Below, in pieces: positions 7,266-13,726 of a stretch of DNA of 15,325 bases; positions within the stretch are counted from its first letter, which is position 1; each line of letters begins with the position of its first letter. The stretch covers positions 1 to 15,325 of the forward strand of contig DAIQOP010000078.1 in the NCBI GenBank assembly GCA_036787815.1, read 5' to 3'. Both the position numbers and the translations under genes were made by a program. The notes below the pieces were generated by a model. It was given only the letters and a program-made list of their open reading frames with translations. It was not told where the DNA came from and did not search any database. The stretch comes from DATBAK01 sp036787815. Lineage in GTDB: Bacteria; Actinomycetota; Acidimicrobiia; IMCC26256; PALSA-610.

Positions 7266-8408
7266 GTGGGACGGCGGGTGGTGGTGATCTCGGTCCTCCT
7301 GGTGACGAGCATCGTCTCGGCCGGCGCGTCCGATGTCGCGACGGTCGGCTCGGCTACCGGGTGGACGGTGGTTCCCGCCGAGCACGTCGCCGGCCAAGCC
7401 GACGTGTTCCGCGCGGTCGTCGCGCCCGCGGCGGGCGACGTGTGGGCGATCGGCTACGCCGTCGACAACGCGACACCCGTGTCGAAGTTCCATACGCTCG
7501 CCGAGCACATCAACGGCGACTCGTTCGAGATCGTTCCGACTCCCGACCCCGCGTCGGCGAACAACCGCCTCGACGCCGCGGCGGCATCGGCACCCGACGA
7601 CGTCTGGGCGGTCGGCTCGTCGGCGCCCGACATCCTGCACAGCGACACGCTCATCGAGCACTGGAACGGCACGGCGTGGTCGATCGTCGACGGCCCGAGC
7701 CCGAGCGGGAGCGACTTGCTGCAAGCGGTGACGGTCGTCTCGCGCGACGACGCGTGGGCGGGCGGATCGTCGGGCCTGCCCGGCGCGGCCGTCGGTCTCG
7801 CGCTGCACTGGGACGGCGTGCAGTGGAAACAAGTGCGCGTGCCGGTTCCGGCGCGCTGCGGTGGCGACTCGCAGATCACCGGGATGTCGGCGGTCTCCGC
7901 GACGTCGGTGTGGGCGAGTGGATGGTGCGCGACGAGTGGCGCTCCCGACGCGGGCTACGTGATCCATTGGGACGGCAAGGCGTGGAGATTCGCGTCGCGC
8001 GGGCAGATCCCGACGAGCTCGGAGCTCCTCGCGATCCACGCGCGCAACGATCACGACGTGTGGACCGTGGGCCAGTACGTGCACGGCGCGCCGTTGGAAG
8101 CGAGCGGCATGAGCGCGCACTGGGACGGCAAGAGCTGGTCGGCTCCGGCGCCGGCGCCCGGCGCGATCAGGCTCGACGGTGTCGAGGCCGGCTCGCGCGG
8201 AGTCTGGAGCGTCGGCGCCGAACCCGACGCGCCATTCGCCCCACCGTGGAGCGGTCGCTTCACCGCCGGCGCGTGGCATGCGAAACCGGTGAGGGTCAAG
8301 ATCGGCTACCTGCCCGCGATCACCACCGACGCTGCCGGACGTCTGTGGGCCGCCGGCGCCCAGGATCTCGATTCGGGTGACACCGCTGCACTCGTCCTGA
8401 CCCGCTGA
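7266..8408 (+). CDS. Secreted seven-repeat beta-propeller-like protein
   Basis: A 380-residue protein starting MGRRVVVISVLLVTSIVSAGA: two arginines, a hydrophobic stretch at about 5-18 and an AGA cleavage site near residue 21, i.e. a signal peptide. The mature part consists of about seven repeats of roughly 47-54 residues, each with a D-D-V-W-A-V-G-type strand (tryptophans at 60, 114, 164, 216, 266, 314, 361). Most are followed by an H-W-D/N-G-x-x-W motif, e.g. EHWNGTAWS and HWDGKAWR. Seven such units fit a closed seven-bladed propeller. Proteins of this look are common in Actinobacteria and usually annotated as hypothetical; the domain is a binding scaffold, not evidence for an enzyme. The frame is open further upstream, but the signal peptide and the TACGAT box place the start at GTG 7266. 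It is divergent from the ABC exporter, and the function is unknown. Confidence 0.75.
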   Translation: MGRRVVVISVLLVTSIVSAGASDVATVGSATGWTVVPAEHVAGQADVFRAVVAPAAGDVWAIGYAVDNATPVSKFHTLAEHINGDSFEIVPTPDPASANNRLDAAAASAPDDVWAVGSSAPDILHSDTLIEHWNGTAWSIVDGPSPSGSDLLQAVTVVSRDDAWAGGSSGLPGAAVGLALHWDGVQWKQVRVPVPARCGGDSQITGMSAVSATSVWASGWCATSGAPDAGYVIHWDGKAWRFASRGQIPTSSELLAIHARNDHDVWTVGQYVHGAPLEASGMSAHWDGKSWSAPAPAPGAIRLDGVEAGSRGVWSVGAEPDAPFAPPWSGRFTAGAWHAKPVRVKIGYLPAITTDAAGRLWAAGAQDLDSGDTAALVLTR

Positions 8409-8427
8409 GTGCGACCACCACTCGATG

Positions 8428-8451
8428 CGCAACGCCGCGACCGGCGCTGCG
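8428..8451. terminator. Candidate bidirectional terminator hairpin between converging genes
   Basis: CGCA-A-CGCC (8428-8436), loop GCGACC, GGCG-C-TGCG (8443-8451) form an 8-bp GC-rich stem with one internal A.C mismatch, in the 81-base gap between the converging propeller-repeat and P450 genes. There is no T tract, as is frequent in high-GC actinobacterial terminators. Confidence 0.35.
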
Positions 8452-8489
8452 GTGCGGGTCGGGGCCGATCCGTTTCCGGGCGCGTTCCG

Positions 8490-9686
8490 TTACCCCGTGA
8501 CGGTCACCGGCAGGTGCTTCAGCCCGTTGATCCAACTCGATCGCAATCGGGCGGGATCGCCTGCTCGCTCGACGGAACGTGTGCTCGCGAGCAACTCCTC
8601 GAGCAGCACCGTGATCTCGAGTCGCGCGAGGTGCGCGCCGAGGCAGTAGTGCGGGCCGCCTCCACCGAACGACACGTGGGGGTTGGGGGATCGTGTGACA
8701 TCGAAACGGTGCGGGTCGGCGAACACGGTGTCGTCGTAGTTCGCGGACAGGTAGTAGAGGGCTACCGGGTCGTTCTCGCGGATCGTGACGCCGTGCAGCT
8801 CGAGGTCGCAGGTCGCGGTACGCCGGAAGTAGACGATCGGTGACGACCAGCGGATGATCTCGTCGGCTGCGCTACCGGCGAGCTGTCGATGCGAGCGGAG
8901 CAGCTGCATCTGCTCGGGGTGATCGAGAAGCGCGAGCATCCCCTGCGACATTGCGGTGCGCGTCGTTTCGTTGCCGGCGACGGCGAGTGCGAGCACGAAC
9001 ACTTCGAACTCGTGCGCGCCGAGCGCGTCGTCGTCGACCTCGGTGATGAGCTTGGTCACGATGTCGTCGCGCGGCTCGGCGCGGCGCTGCTCGGCCAGCT
9101 GCGTGGCGTACGTGTAGAGCGCGGTGGCGGCGACGAGCGACGCGTCGGCGCTCTCGGCGAACTCCGGGTCGTTGCCGCCCGAGATCGTGTTGGTCCACGC
9201 CGTCACCTGCGGCCGGTCCTCGACCGGGACGCCGAGCAGCTCGGAGATCGCGTACGCAGGCAGCGTGGTCGCGACCTCGGTTACCCAGTCGAACGTTCCC
9301 CGCTCGAGAACGCGGGCGAGCACGCTGCGCGCTGCCTGCCGGTAGCTGGACTCGAAATGGGAGATGGCGCGGGGCGTGAACCCGCGGTTGACGAGGCGGC
9401 GGAGTCGGGTGTGCTCGGGCGCGTCGGTCTCGATGATCGAGCGGAACAACTCGCGCTCCTCGACCGCCTGGATGTTGAGGAACACACCTCCGCGCTGTGA
9501 CGAGAACCGATCGACATCACGATTCGCGGCCTGCACGTCAGGGTGACGGGTGAGGGCCCAGAAGTCGGGTACGGAGGCATCGTCGGAACGGTGCCAGAAC
9601 ACGGGCGCCTCGCGCCGCAACCACTCGAACTGCTCGTGCGGGATCCCTGCGATCCACTGATCGGGGCTGATGAGGTCGATGTCCAC
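8490..9686 (-). CDS. Cytochrome P450
   Basis: A 398-residue soluble bacterial P450 of normal length. The I-helix oxygen-activation motif is AGNETT (237-242), the K-helix ExxR is EIIR (276-279), and the heme-binding loop is FGGGGPHYCLG (340-350) with Cys348 as the thiolate ligand, continuing AHLARLEI. The loop and the NYDDTVFADPHRFDV segment are most like actinobacterial CYP families that hydroxylate steroids, terpenes or long-chain lipids (CYP124/125/142-like); that narrower placement is an impression. The start is GTG at 9686, supported by GAGAGG (9695-9700) 8 bases upstream. It follows the nitronate monooxygenase-like gene by 55 bases on the same strand, so both are probably transcribed from the KstR-like-operator promoter region. 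No ferredoxin or reductase gene is in the window, so electrons must come from elsewhere. Confidence 0.95.
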   Translation of the reverse strand: MDIDLISPDQWIAGIPHEQFEWLRREAPVFWHRSDDASVPDFWALTRHPDVQAANRDVDRFSSQRGGVFLNIQAVEERELFRSIIETDAPEHTRLRRLVNRGFTPRAISHFESSYRQAARSVLARVLERGTFDWVTEVATTLPAYAISELLGVPVEDRPQVTAWTNTISGGNDPEFAESADASLVAATALYTYATQLAEQRRAEPRDDIVTKLITEVDDDALGAHEFEVFVLALAVAGNETTRTAMSQGMLALLDHPEQMQLLRSHRQLAGSAADEIIRWSSPIVYFRRTATCDLELHGVTIRENDPVALYYLSANYDDTVFADPHRFDVTRSPNPHVSFGGGGPHYCLGAHLARLEITVLLEELLASTRSVERAGDPARLRSSWINGLKHLPVTVTG

Positions 9687-9741
9687 CTGCGCAACCTCTC
9701 GACGTGCGGGCTCGGCGTCCGTCCCGACGGTGTCGTTCGTA

Positions 9742-10851
9742 TCAGGACTTCGTGCCCTGATCGAGTCGATCGACGGTCTCGATGTACTCCTCGACGAGCT
9801 GGTACATGACGTCGCGCACGGGGCGCACCTGGTTCATCCGACCGACGATCTGGCCGACGGGCGCGAACGCGAGGTCCTTGCGTCCCGAGCGGGCGATGCG
9901 CGCGTTGGCCTCGGACGTGAGGATGTTCTGCAACGGCATACCGAGCGGACCAGGACCGTTGTCGCCCGTCCACGCGTCGGTCCACGCGTTGCGCAGCATG
10001 CGCGCCGGCTTGCCGGTATAGCAGCGCGAGCGAACCGTGTCGGCCGATGTCGCGTCGAGGTAGGCCCCGAGCACCGCGGGGCTGGAGTCGCTCTCCGCGG
10101 TCGTGAGCCACAGCGAGCCGAGCCACACACCTTGCGCGCCGAGCGCGAGCGCCGCGGCGATCTGGCGGCCGCTGCCGATGCCGCCCGCGGCGAGCACGGG
10201 CGCCGGCGCGATCGCGTCGACGACCTCCGGAACGAGGACCATCGTGGAGATCTCGCCTGTATGCCCGCCCGCCTCGTAACCCTGCGCCACGACGATGTCG
10301 ACGCCGTTGTTCACGTGGCGCTGCGCGTGCACCGCCTTGCCTGCGAGCGCCGCGACCTTCACACCCTGCTCGTGGGCGCGATCGATGACGTCCTTCGGCG
10401 GTGATCCGAGCGCGTTGGCGATGAGCTTGATGGGGTGCGCGAGCGCGATCTCGACGTGCCGGTGTGCCACGTCGTCGGTCCAGCCGAGCACGCCGCCCGC
10501 CTGTTCGCCCTCGGGCAGCGGCGGCAGGTCGAAGCGCTCCATGAGCTCGTCGACGTAGCGCCAGTGATTCGCGTCGATCATCGAACGGATCTGGGCCAGC
10601 ATCTCGTCGGCGTCGGCGCCGTGCACGTCGACCGCCTTCTGCGGCATCACGGTGTCGACGCCGTACGGCATGCCGTCCACGTGGTCGTCGATCCAGTCGA
10701 GCTCGATCTCGAGCTGCTCGGGGCTGAAGCCGACCGCGCCGAGCACACCGAGACCTCCGGCCTTGCTCACCGCGGCGACGACGTCGCGGCAGTGTGTGAA
10801 GGCGAAGATCGGGTACTCGATCCCGAACATGTCGCACAGCGGGGTTCGCAT
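9742..10851 (-). CDS. Nitronate monooxygenase-family flavoprotein (2-nitropropane dioxygenase-like)
   Basis: A 369-residue TIM-barrel flavoprotein. The N-terminus (TPLCDMFGIEYPIF, then VSKAGGLGVLGAVGFSPEQL) is the first barrel strand and FMN pocket typical of the family. GYEAGGHTG (191-199) contains the catalytic-type histidine 197, and AAGGIGSGRQIAAALALGAQGVWLGS (from about 221) binds the FMN phosphate. An inserted segment at about 74-120 (VDVHGADADEML...LPPLPEGEQAGG) is longer than in short bacterial enzymes. The family oxidises alkyl nitronates, but many actinobacterial members probably act as other FMN-dependent oxidases or enoyl reductases, so a nitro substrate should not be assumed. The ATG at 10851 follows GGAGGG (10856-10861) by 4 bases. 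It is the first gene of the leftward unit, next to a KstR-like palindrome, with the P450 downstream. Confidence 0.9.
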   Translation of the reverse strand: MRTPLCDMFGIEYPIFAFTHCRDVVAAVSKAGGLGVLGAVGFSPEQLEIELDWIDDHVDGMPYGVDTVMPQKAVDVHGADADEMLAQIRSMIDANHWRYVDELMERFDLPPLPEGEQAGGVLGWTDDVAHRHVEIALAHPIKLIANALGSPPKDVIDRAHEQGVKVAALAGKAVHAQRHVNNGVDIVVAQGYEAGGHTGEISTMVLVPEVVDAIAPAPVLAAGGIGSGRQIAAALALGAQGVWLGSLWLTTAESDSSPAVLGAYLDATSADTVRSRCYTGKPARMLRNAWTDAWTGDNGPGPLGMPLQNILTSEANARIARSGRKDLAFAPVGQIVGRMNQVRPVRDVMYQLVEEYIETVDRLDQGTKS

Positions 10852-10876
10852 TTCGCCCTCCGGAGCCGTCGATTAC

Positions 10877-10890
10877 TAGAACGCGTTCTA
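10877..10890. promoter_or_regulatory. KstR-like operator: perfect 14-bp palindrome
   Basis: TAGAACGCGTTCTA is a perfect inverted repeat. It satisfies every fixed position of TnnAACnnGTTnnA, the consensus reported for KstR, the TetR-family repressor of sterol-degradation genes in mycobacteria and rhodococci. It lies between the divergent flavoprotein/P450 and SDR/hydrolase/dioxygenase units, immediately upstream of a TACGAT box reading right and over the expected start point of a TATCGT box reading left, so one bound repressor could shut both units. No TetR-type regulator gene is in the window. Confidence 0.7.
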
Positions 10891-10892
10891 TC

Positions 10893-10898
10893 TACGAT
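10893..10898 (+). promoter_or_regulatory. Candidate -10 box (TACGAT) of the SDR-hydrolase-dioxygenase operon
   Basis: TACGAT fits TANNNT and begins 3 bases after the palindromic operator, which would therefore occupy the -35/-10 spacer. The predicted start point is near 10905, giving either a leader of about 60 bases to the ATG at 10967 or a leaderless message from the in-frame ATG at 10907. Confidence 0.5.
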
Positions 10899-10899
10899 A
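10894..10899 (-). promoter_or_regulatory. Candidate -10 box (TATCGT) of the flavoprotein-P450 unit
   Basis: Read on the minus strand this gives TATCGT, a TANNNT match overlapping the rightward box. Transcription would start near 10887, inside the palindromic operator, and leave a leader of about 35 bases before the ATG at 10851. TAGTAA (10873-10878, minus) is a weaker alternative. Confidence 0.3.
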
Positions 10900-10956
10900 G
10901 GTCACAATGGGCCGGGGCCGCGCTCGGCGGCACTCCCCGACCACCCGTCCCGAACT

Positions 10957-10962
10957 GAGGAG
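10957..10962 (+). promoter_or_regulatory. Ribosome binding site GAGGAG of the SDR gene
   Basis: GAGGAG lies 4 bases before the ATG at 10967 and supports that start over the in-frame ATG at 10907, which would add a 20-residue arginine-rich leader. Confidence 0.6.
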
Positions 10963-10966
10963 CACG

Positions 10967-11782
10967 ATGGCCAATCCATTCAGCTACGAGGGCAAGCGAG
11001 TCGTCGTCACCGGGGCGGCGACCGGCGTCGGCGCCGCGCTCGTCGAGGTGCTCGCCGAGCTCGGTGCCGAGCACGTCACGGTGCTCGACGTGAAGCCCCC
11101 GGCCGGTCCGCACGACCGCTACCTCGAGGTGAACCTTGCCGACGAGGGCGCGGTCGACGCCGCGATCGGCGAGCTGAGCGGTCCGGTCCACGCGCTCTTC
11201 AACAACGCCGGCGTCGCCGACACCTCGCCGCCGCGCACCGTCATCGCGGTGAACTACCTCGCACTACGGCGGCTCTCCGAGGCACTGCTCGACCGGATCC
11301 CGGACGGCGGCGCGATCGTGAACACCGCGTCGACCGCCGGCAGCCAGTGGGCGTCCCACATCGAGCCGATCAACGAGCTGCTCGACATCGCCGACTGGGA
11401 CGCGACGCTCGAATGGACCGACGCCAATCTCGACGCGCTCGGAGCGCAGCCGTACTTCTTCTCCAAGGAGCTCGTGCAGGTGTACACGATGCGCTCCTCC
11501 CGCCCGACGATCCGCCGCGGGGTTCGCACGAACTCCGTCTGCCCCTCTCCGATCGACACGCCGTTGTTGAAGGATTTCCGTGAGACGGTGAGCGACAAGA
11601 TCATCGATTGGAACATCAGTGAGACCAACGGCCGGCTCGTGACCGCTCGGGAGGTCGCCACCGTGCTCGCGTTCCTCGGATCCGACGCCGCCGCGTACGT
11701 CAACGGCGTCAACCTGCTGGTCGACGCGGGCTTCACCGCGGCGATGACGACGGGCCAGGTCGATTTCGCCGGGCTCGCGTGA
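10967..11782 (+). CDS. Short-chain dehydrogenase/reductase (3-alpha-hydroxysteroid/coniferyl-alcohol dehydrogenase-like)
   Basis: A 271-residue classical SDR. The cofactor motif is TGAATGVG (15-22), with D41 at the end of the second strand, favouring NAD(H). NNAG is at 79-82, serine 122 of NTASTAG is the likely catalytic serine, and PYFFSK gives the Tyr163-x3-Lys167 pair. A helical insertion between serine and tyrosine (about 127-160) and the brief ADTSPPRTVIAVNYLALRRL segment are features of the 3-alpha-hydroxysteroid dehydrogenase/coniferyl-alcohol dehydrogenase subgroup. It probably oxidises a secondary or benzylic alcohol; a steroid is attractive given the operator but unproven. The ATG at 10967 has GAGGAG 4 bases upstream. 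It is first in the rightward unit, 55 bases before the hydrolase-fold gene. Confidence 0.92.
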   Translation: MANPFSYEGKRVVVTGAATGVGAALVEVLAELGAEHVTVLDVKPPAGPHDRYLEVNLADEGAVDAAIGELSGPVHALFNNAGVADTSPPRTVIAVNYLALRRLSEALLDRIPDGGAIVNTASTAGSQWASHIEPINELLDIADWDATLEWTDANLDALGAQPYFFSKELVQVYTMRSSRPTIRRGVRTNSVCPSPIDTPLLKDFRETVSDKIIDWNISETNGRLVTAREVATVLAFLGSDAAAYVNGVNLLVDAGFTAAMTTGQVDFAGLA

Positions 11783-11837
11783 GGAAGACTTCGGCCGTCC
11801 GCGGGTGGTAGAAGAGGGGCGGCGCGGGGGATCAAGC

Positions 11838-12716
11838 ATGCCGGTTGCAGACCTGGATGGAATCGACATCGCCTACGAGCTGGTGGGTGAGGGTCAGCCC
11901 TGGGTGCTCACGCCGGGTGGACGGTTCACGAAGGATGTCGGCGGGCTTCCCGAGATGGCCCGGGCGTTGGCTGATCGCGGGAAGCAGGTCCTGACGTGGG
12001 ACCGTCCGAACTGCGGCGCATCCTCCGTGGTGTTCCGCGGCGAGTCGGAGTCGGAGGTCCAGGCCGAGGCGCTCGGAGCACTGCTTCGTCACCTCGACCT
12101 CGGCCCCACCGTGATCGCGGGCGGTTCGGGCGGCGCACGGGTCTCGCTCCTCGCCGCCGCGCGCAACCCCGACGTCACCGCCGGGCTCGCGATGTGGTGG
12201 ATCAGCGGAGGCGTTCCGGGCCTGCTCCAGTTGGCCAACTACTACTGCATGCCGTCGGCCGATGCCGCGTGGCACGGCGGGATGGCGGATGTCGTCGCGC
12301 TCGACCAGTGGCACGAGGTCGTGGAGCGCAACCCGGGGAACCGCCGGCGCTTCCTCGCGATGGATCGCCAGGAGTTCCTCGAGGTGATGGACCGATGGAT
12401 GCGGGCCTATTTCCCTTGCGACGACTCGCTCGTCCCCGGCCTCAACGACGACGACATCGCCCGACTGCGCGTACCAATTCTGGTGTTCCGCAGCGGAGCG
12501 TCCGACATGTCACATACCCGCGCCACGTCCGAAGCGCTCGCCGCGGGCCTGCCGGGTGCCGAGATGGTCGAGCCGCCGTGGGGCGACAATGAGTGGAACG
12601 AGCGGCGAGCTGCGGTCGAGCAAGTGGGATCGCTCTTCGTCCGCTGGCCCCTCCTCGTCCCGCAGCTCGTCGACTGGGCCGACCGGACGATCGGCGACGA
12701 ACGGAGAACACCATGA
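11838..12716 (+). CDS. Alpha/beta-hydrolase-fold protein with an unusual catalytic triad region
   Basis: A 292-residue alpha/beta-hydrolase fold. The start region GIDIAYELVGEGQPWVLTPGG is followed by the strand VLTWDRPNCGAS (51-62) and a nucleophile elbow AGGSGGAR with Ser97 (94-101). The lid is about 125-200. The acid strand RVPILVFRSGASDMSHT gives Asp223, but there is no histidine after H226: the position where the catalytic histidine normally sits reads EPPWGDNEWNERR. Either H226 serves, the geometry differs, or the protein is not a standard esterase. The family also includes C-C hydrolases of aromatic and steroid ring cleavage, haloperoxidases and non-catalytic members. The ATG at 11838 has a GGGGGA stretch about 6 bases upstream; an in-frame GTG at 11805 is less likely. 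The 3' end overlaps the next start by ATGA. Confidence 0.85.
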   Translation: MPVADLDGIDIAYELVGEGQPWVLTPGGRFTKDVGGLPEMARALADRGKQVLTWDRPNCGASSVVFRGESESEVQAEALGALLRHLDLGPTVIAGGSGGARVSLLAAARNPDVTAGLAMWWISGGVPGLLQLANYYCMPSADAAWHGGMADVVALDQWHEVVERNPGNRRRFLAMDRQEFLEVMDRWMRAYFPCDDSLVPGLNDDDIARLRVPILVFRSGASDMSHTRATSEALAAGLPGAEMVEPPWGDNEWNERRAAVEQVGSLFVRWPLLVPQLVDWADRTIGDERRTP

Positions 12717-13657
12717 CCACGATGACGGTGCGGCCCGTCCGCGACGATCTCCCGTTCGGCGCTCGCGTGGGAGGCATCACCCACGACGGCCTTCACGACA
12801 CCGGCGTGCGCGCGCAGATCAACGCGCTCTTCGAAGAGCACGGACTCTTGATCTTCGAGGGCGTCGAGCCGACGCCGAAGATGCAGGTGGCGTTGAGCAC
12901 CGTCTTCGGGCCGCTGAAGGACCACCCGAGCCAGGCGGTGATCCGAGCCGCGGGCGACGACATGCTCGGCGTCATCGAGATGCGCCACGAGCCGAACCAG
13001 CCCGGCACCGTCATGCTCGGCGGCGAGGTGATCTCGCAGTGGCTGCCGTGGCACTTCGACCACTGCTACAACGACCAGCTCAATCGCGCCGGTGTGCTGC
13101 GCGCGGTGGAGGTCCCACCGGTTGGGGGCTTGACGGGCTTCGTCGACGGCGTCGCCCTGTACGACGCGATCTCGCCCGAGCTGCGCGACCAGATCGAGCG
13201 CGAGACCGTGATCTACGCGATGGACGTGATCATGGAGAACCTCCGGTTCGGTCGGCCGGAGGGGTTCGCCGAGATCGAGCCGGGTGCACAGGCCACCGCG
13301 GTGATGGCCGAGTTCGAGGGTCGGCCCCGAGCCCTCCACCCTGCAGTCTGGACTCGCAGCTCGGGGCAGAAGGTGTTGCACGTCTCACCGTGGATGGCGA
13401 AGGGCCTCGAGGGTCGCGAGGGTCCCGACGGCGACGCGCTGCTCGCCGCGGTGTGCGACGAGATCGTCGAAGCGGCCAAGGGCCTGAGCTACTTCCACCA
13501 CTGGCAGCCGACGGACATGGTCGTCTGGGACAACTGGCGTTGCCTCCACTCGGTGTCGGGGATGTCGCCCGAACACACCCGGTGCATGCATCGCACCACC
13601 ATCGAGGGCGACTACGGCCTCGGTCGATTCGAAGCGGAGCAACCGGCCCACTCGTAG
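12713..13657 (+). CDS. TauD/TfdA-family Fe(II)/2-oxoglutarate-dependent dioxygenase
   Basis: A 314-residue member of the TauD/TfdA/gamma-butyrobetaine hydroxylase family. The iron triad is visible: HFD at 114-116 (WHFDHCYN) and the distal His279 in WDNWRCLHSVSG. Arg294 in CMHRTTIEGD is the usual 2-oxoglutarate carboxylate anchor, and GGLTGFVDG (138-146) is the conserved strand after the HxD. The enzyme would hydroxylate or cleave a substrate using O2 and 2-oxoglutarate. Known members act on taurine, phenoxyacetates, alkyl sulfates and carnitine precursors; the substrate here is not evident. Its ATG overlaps the hydrolase stop codon as ATGA, with GGAG (12703-12706) 6 bases before it, so the two are translationally coupled. 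It is the last gene of the rightward unit. Confidence 0.92.
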   Translation: MTTMTVRPVRDDLPFGARVGGITHDGLHDTGVRAQINALFEEHGLLIFEGVEPTPKMQVALSTVFGPLKDHPSQAVIRAAGDDMLGVIEMRHEPNQPGTVMLGGEVISQWLPWHFDHCYNDQLNRAGVLRAVEVPPVGGLTGFVDGVALYDAISPELRDQIERETVIYAMDVIMENLRFGRPEGFAEIEPGAQATAVMAEFEGRPRALHPAVWTRSSGQKVLHVSPWMAKGLEGREGPDGDALLAAVCDEIVEAAKGLSYFHHWQPTDMVVWDNWRCLHSVSGMSPEHTRCMHRTTIEGDYGLGRFEAEQPAHS

Positions 13658-13674
13658 CGCCGTCGCCGAGGTGC

Positions 13675-13693
13675 CAGAGGCCGAATGGCCCTG
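13675..13693. terminator. Candidate terminator hairpin after the dioxygenase gene
   Basis: CAG-A-GGCC (13675-13682), loop GAAT, GGCCCTG (13687-13693) form a 7-bp stem with one bulged A in the 69-base gap after the operon. No T tract is present. Confidence 0.35.
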
Positions 13694-13726
13694 TGCCCAC
13701 GGCGTGGCGACCGCCATGATAAGAGC

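Noticed and set aside
9281..10837. Minus-strand open frame of about 518 codons overlapping the flavoprotein and P450 genes
   Set aside because: It runs out of frame through two well-supported genes, is very arginine-rich and has no domain signature.
10907..10966. Alternative leaderless ATG at 10907 for the SDR
   Set aside because: The spacing from the TACGAT box would allow it, but the 20-residue arginine-rich leader is unlike SDR N-termini and a good GAGGAG precedes 10967. It remains possible.
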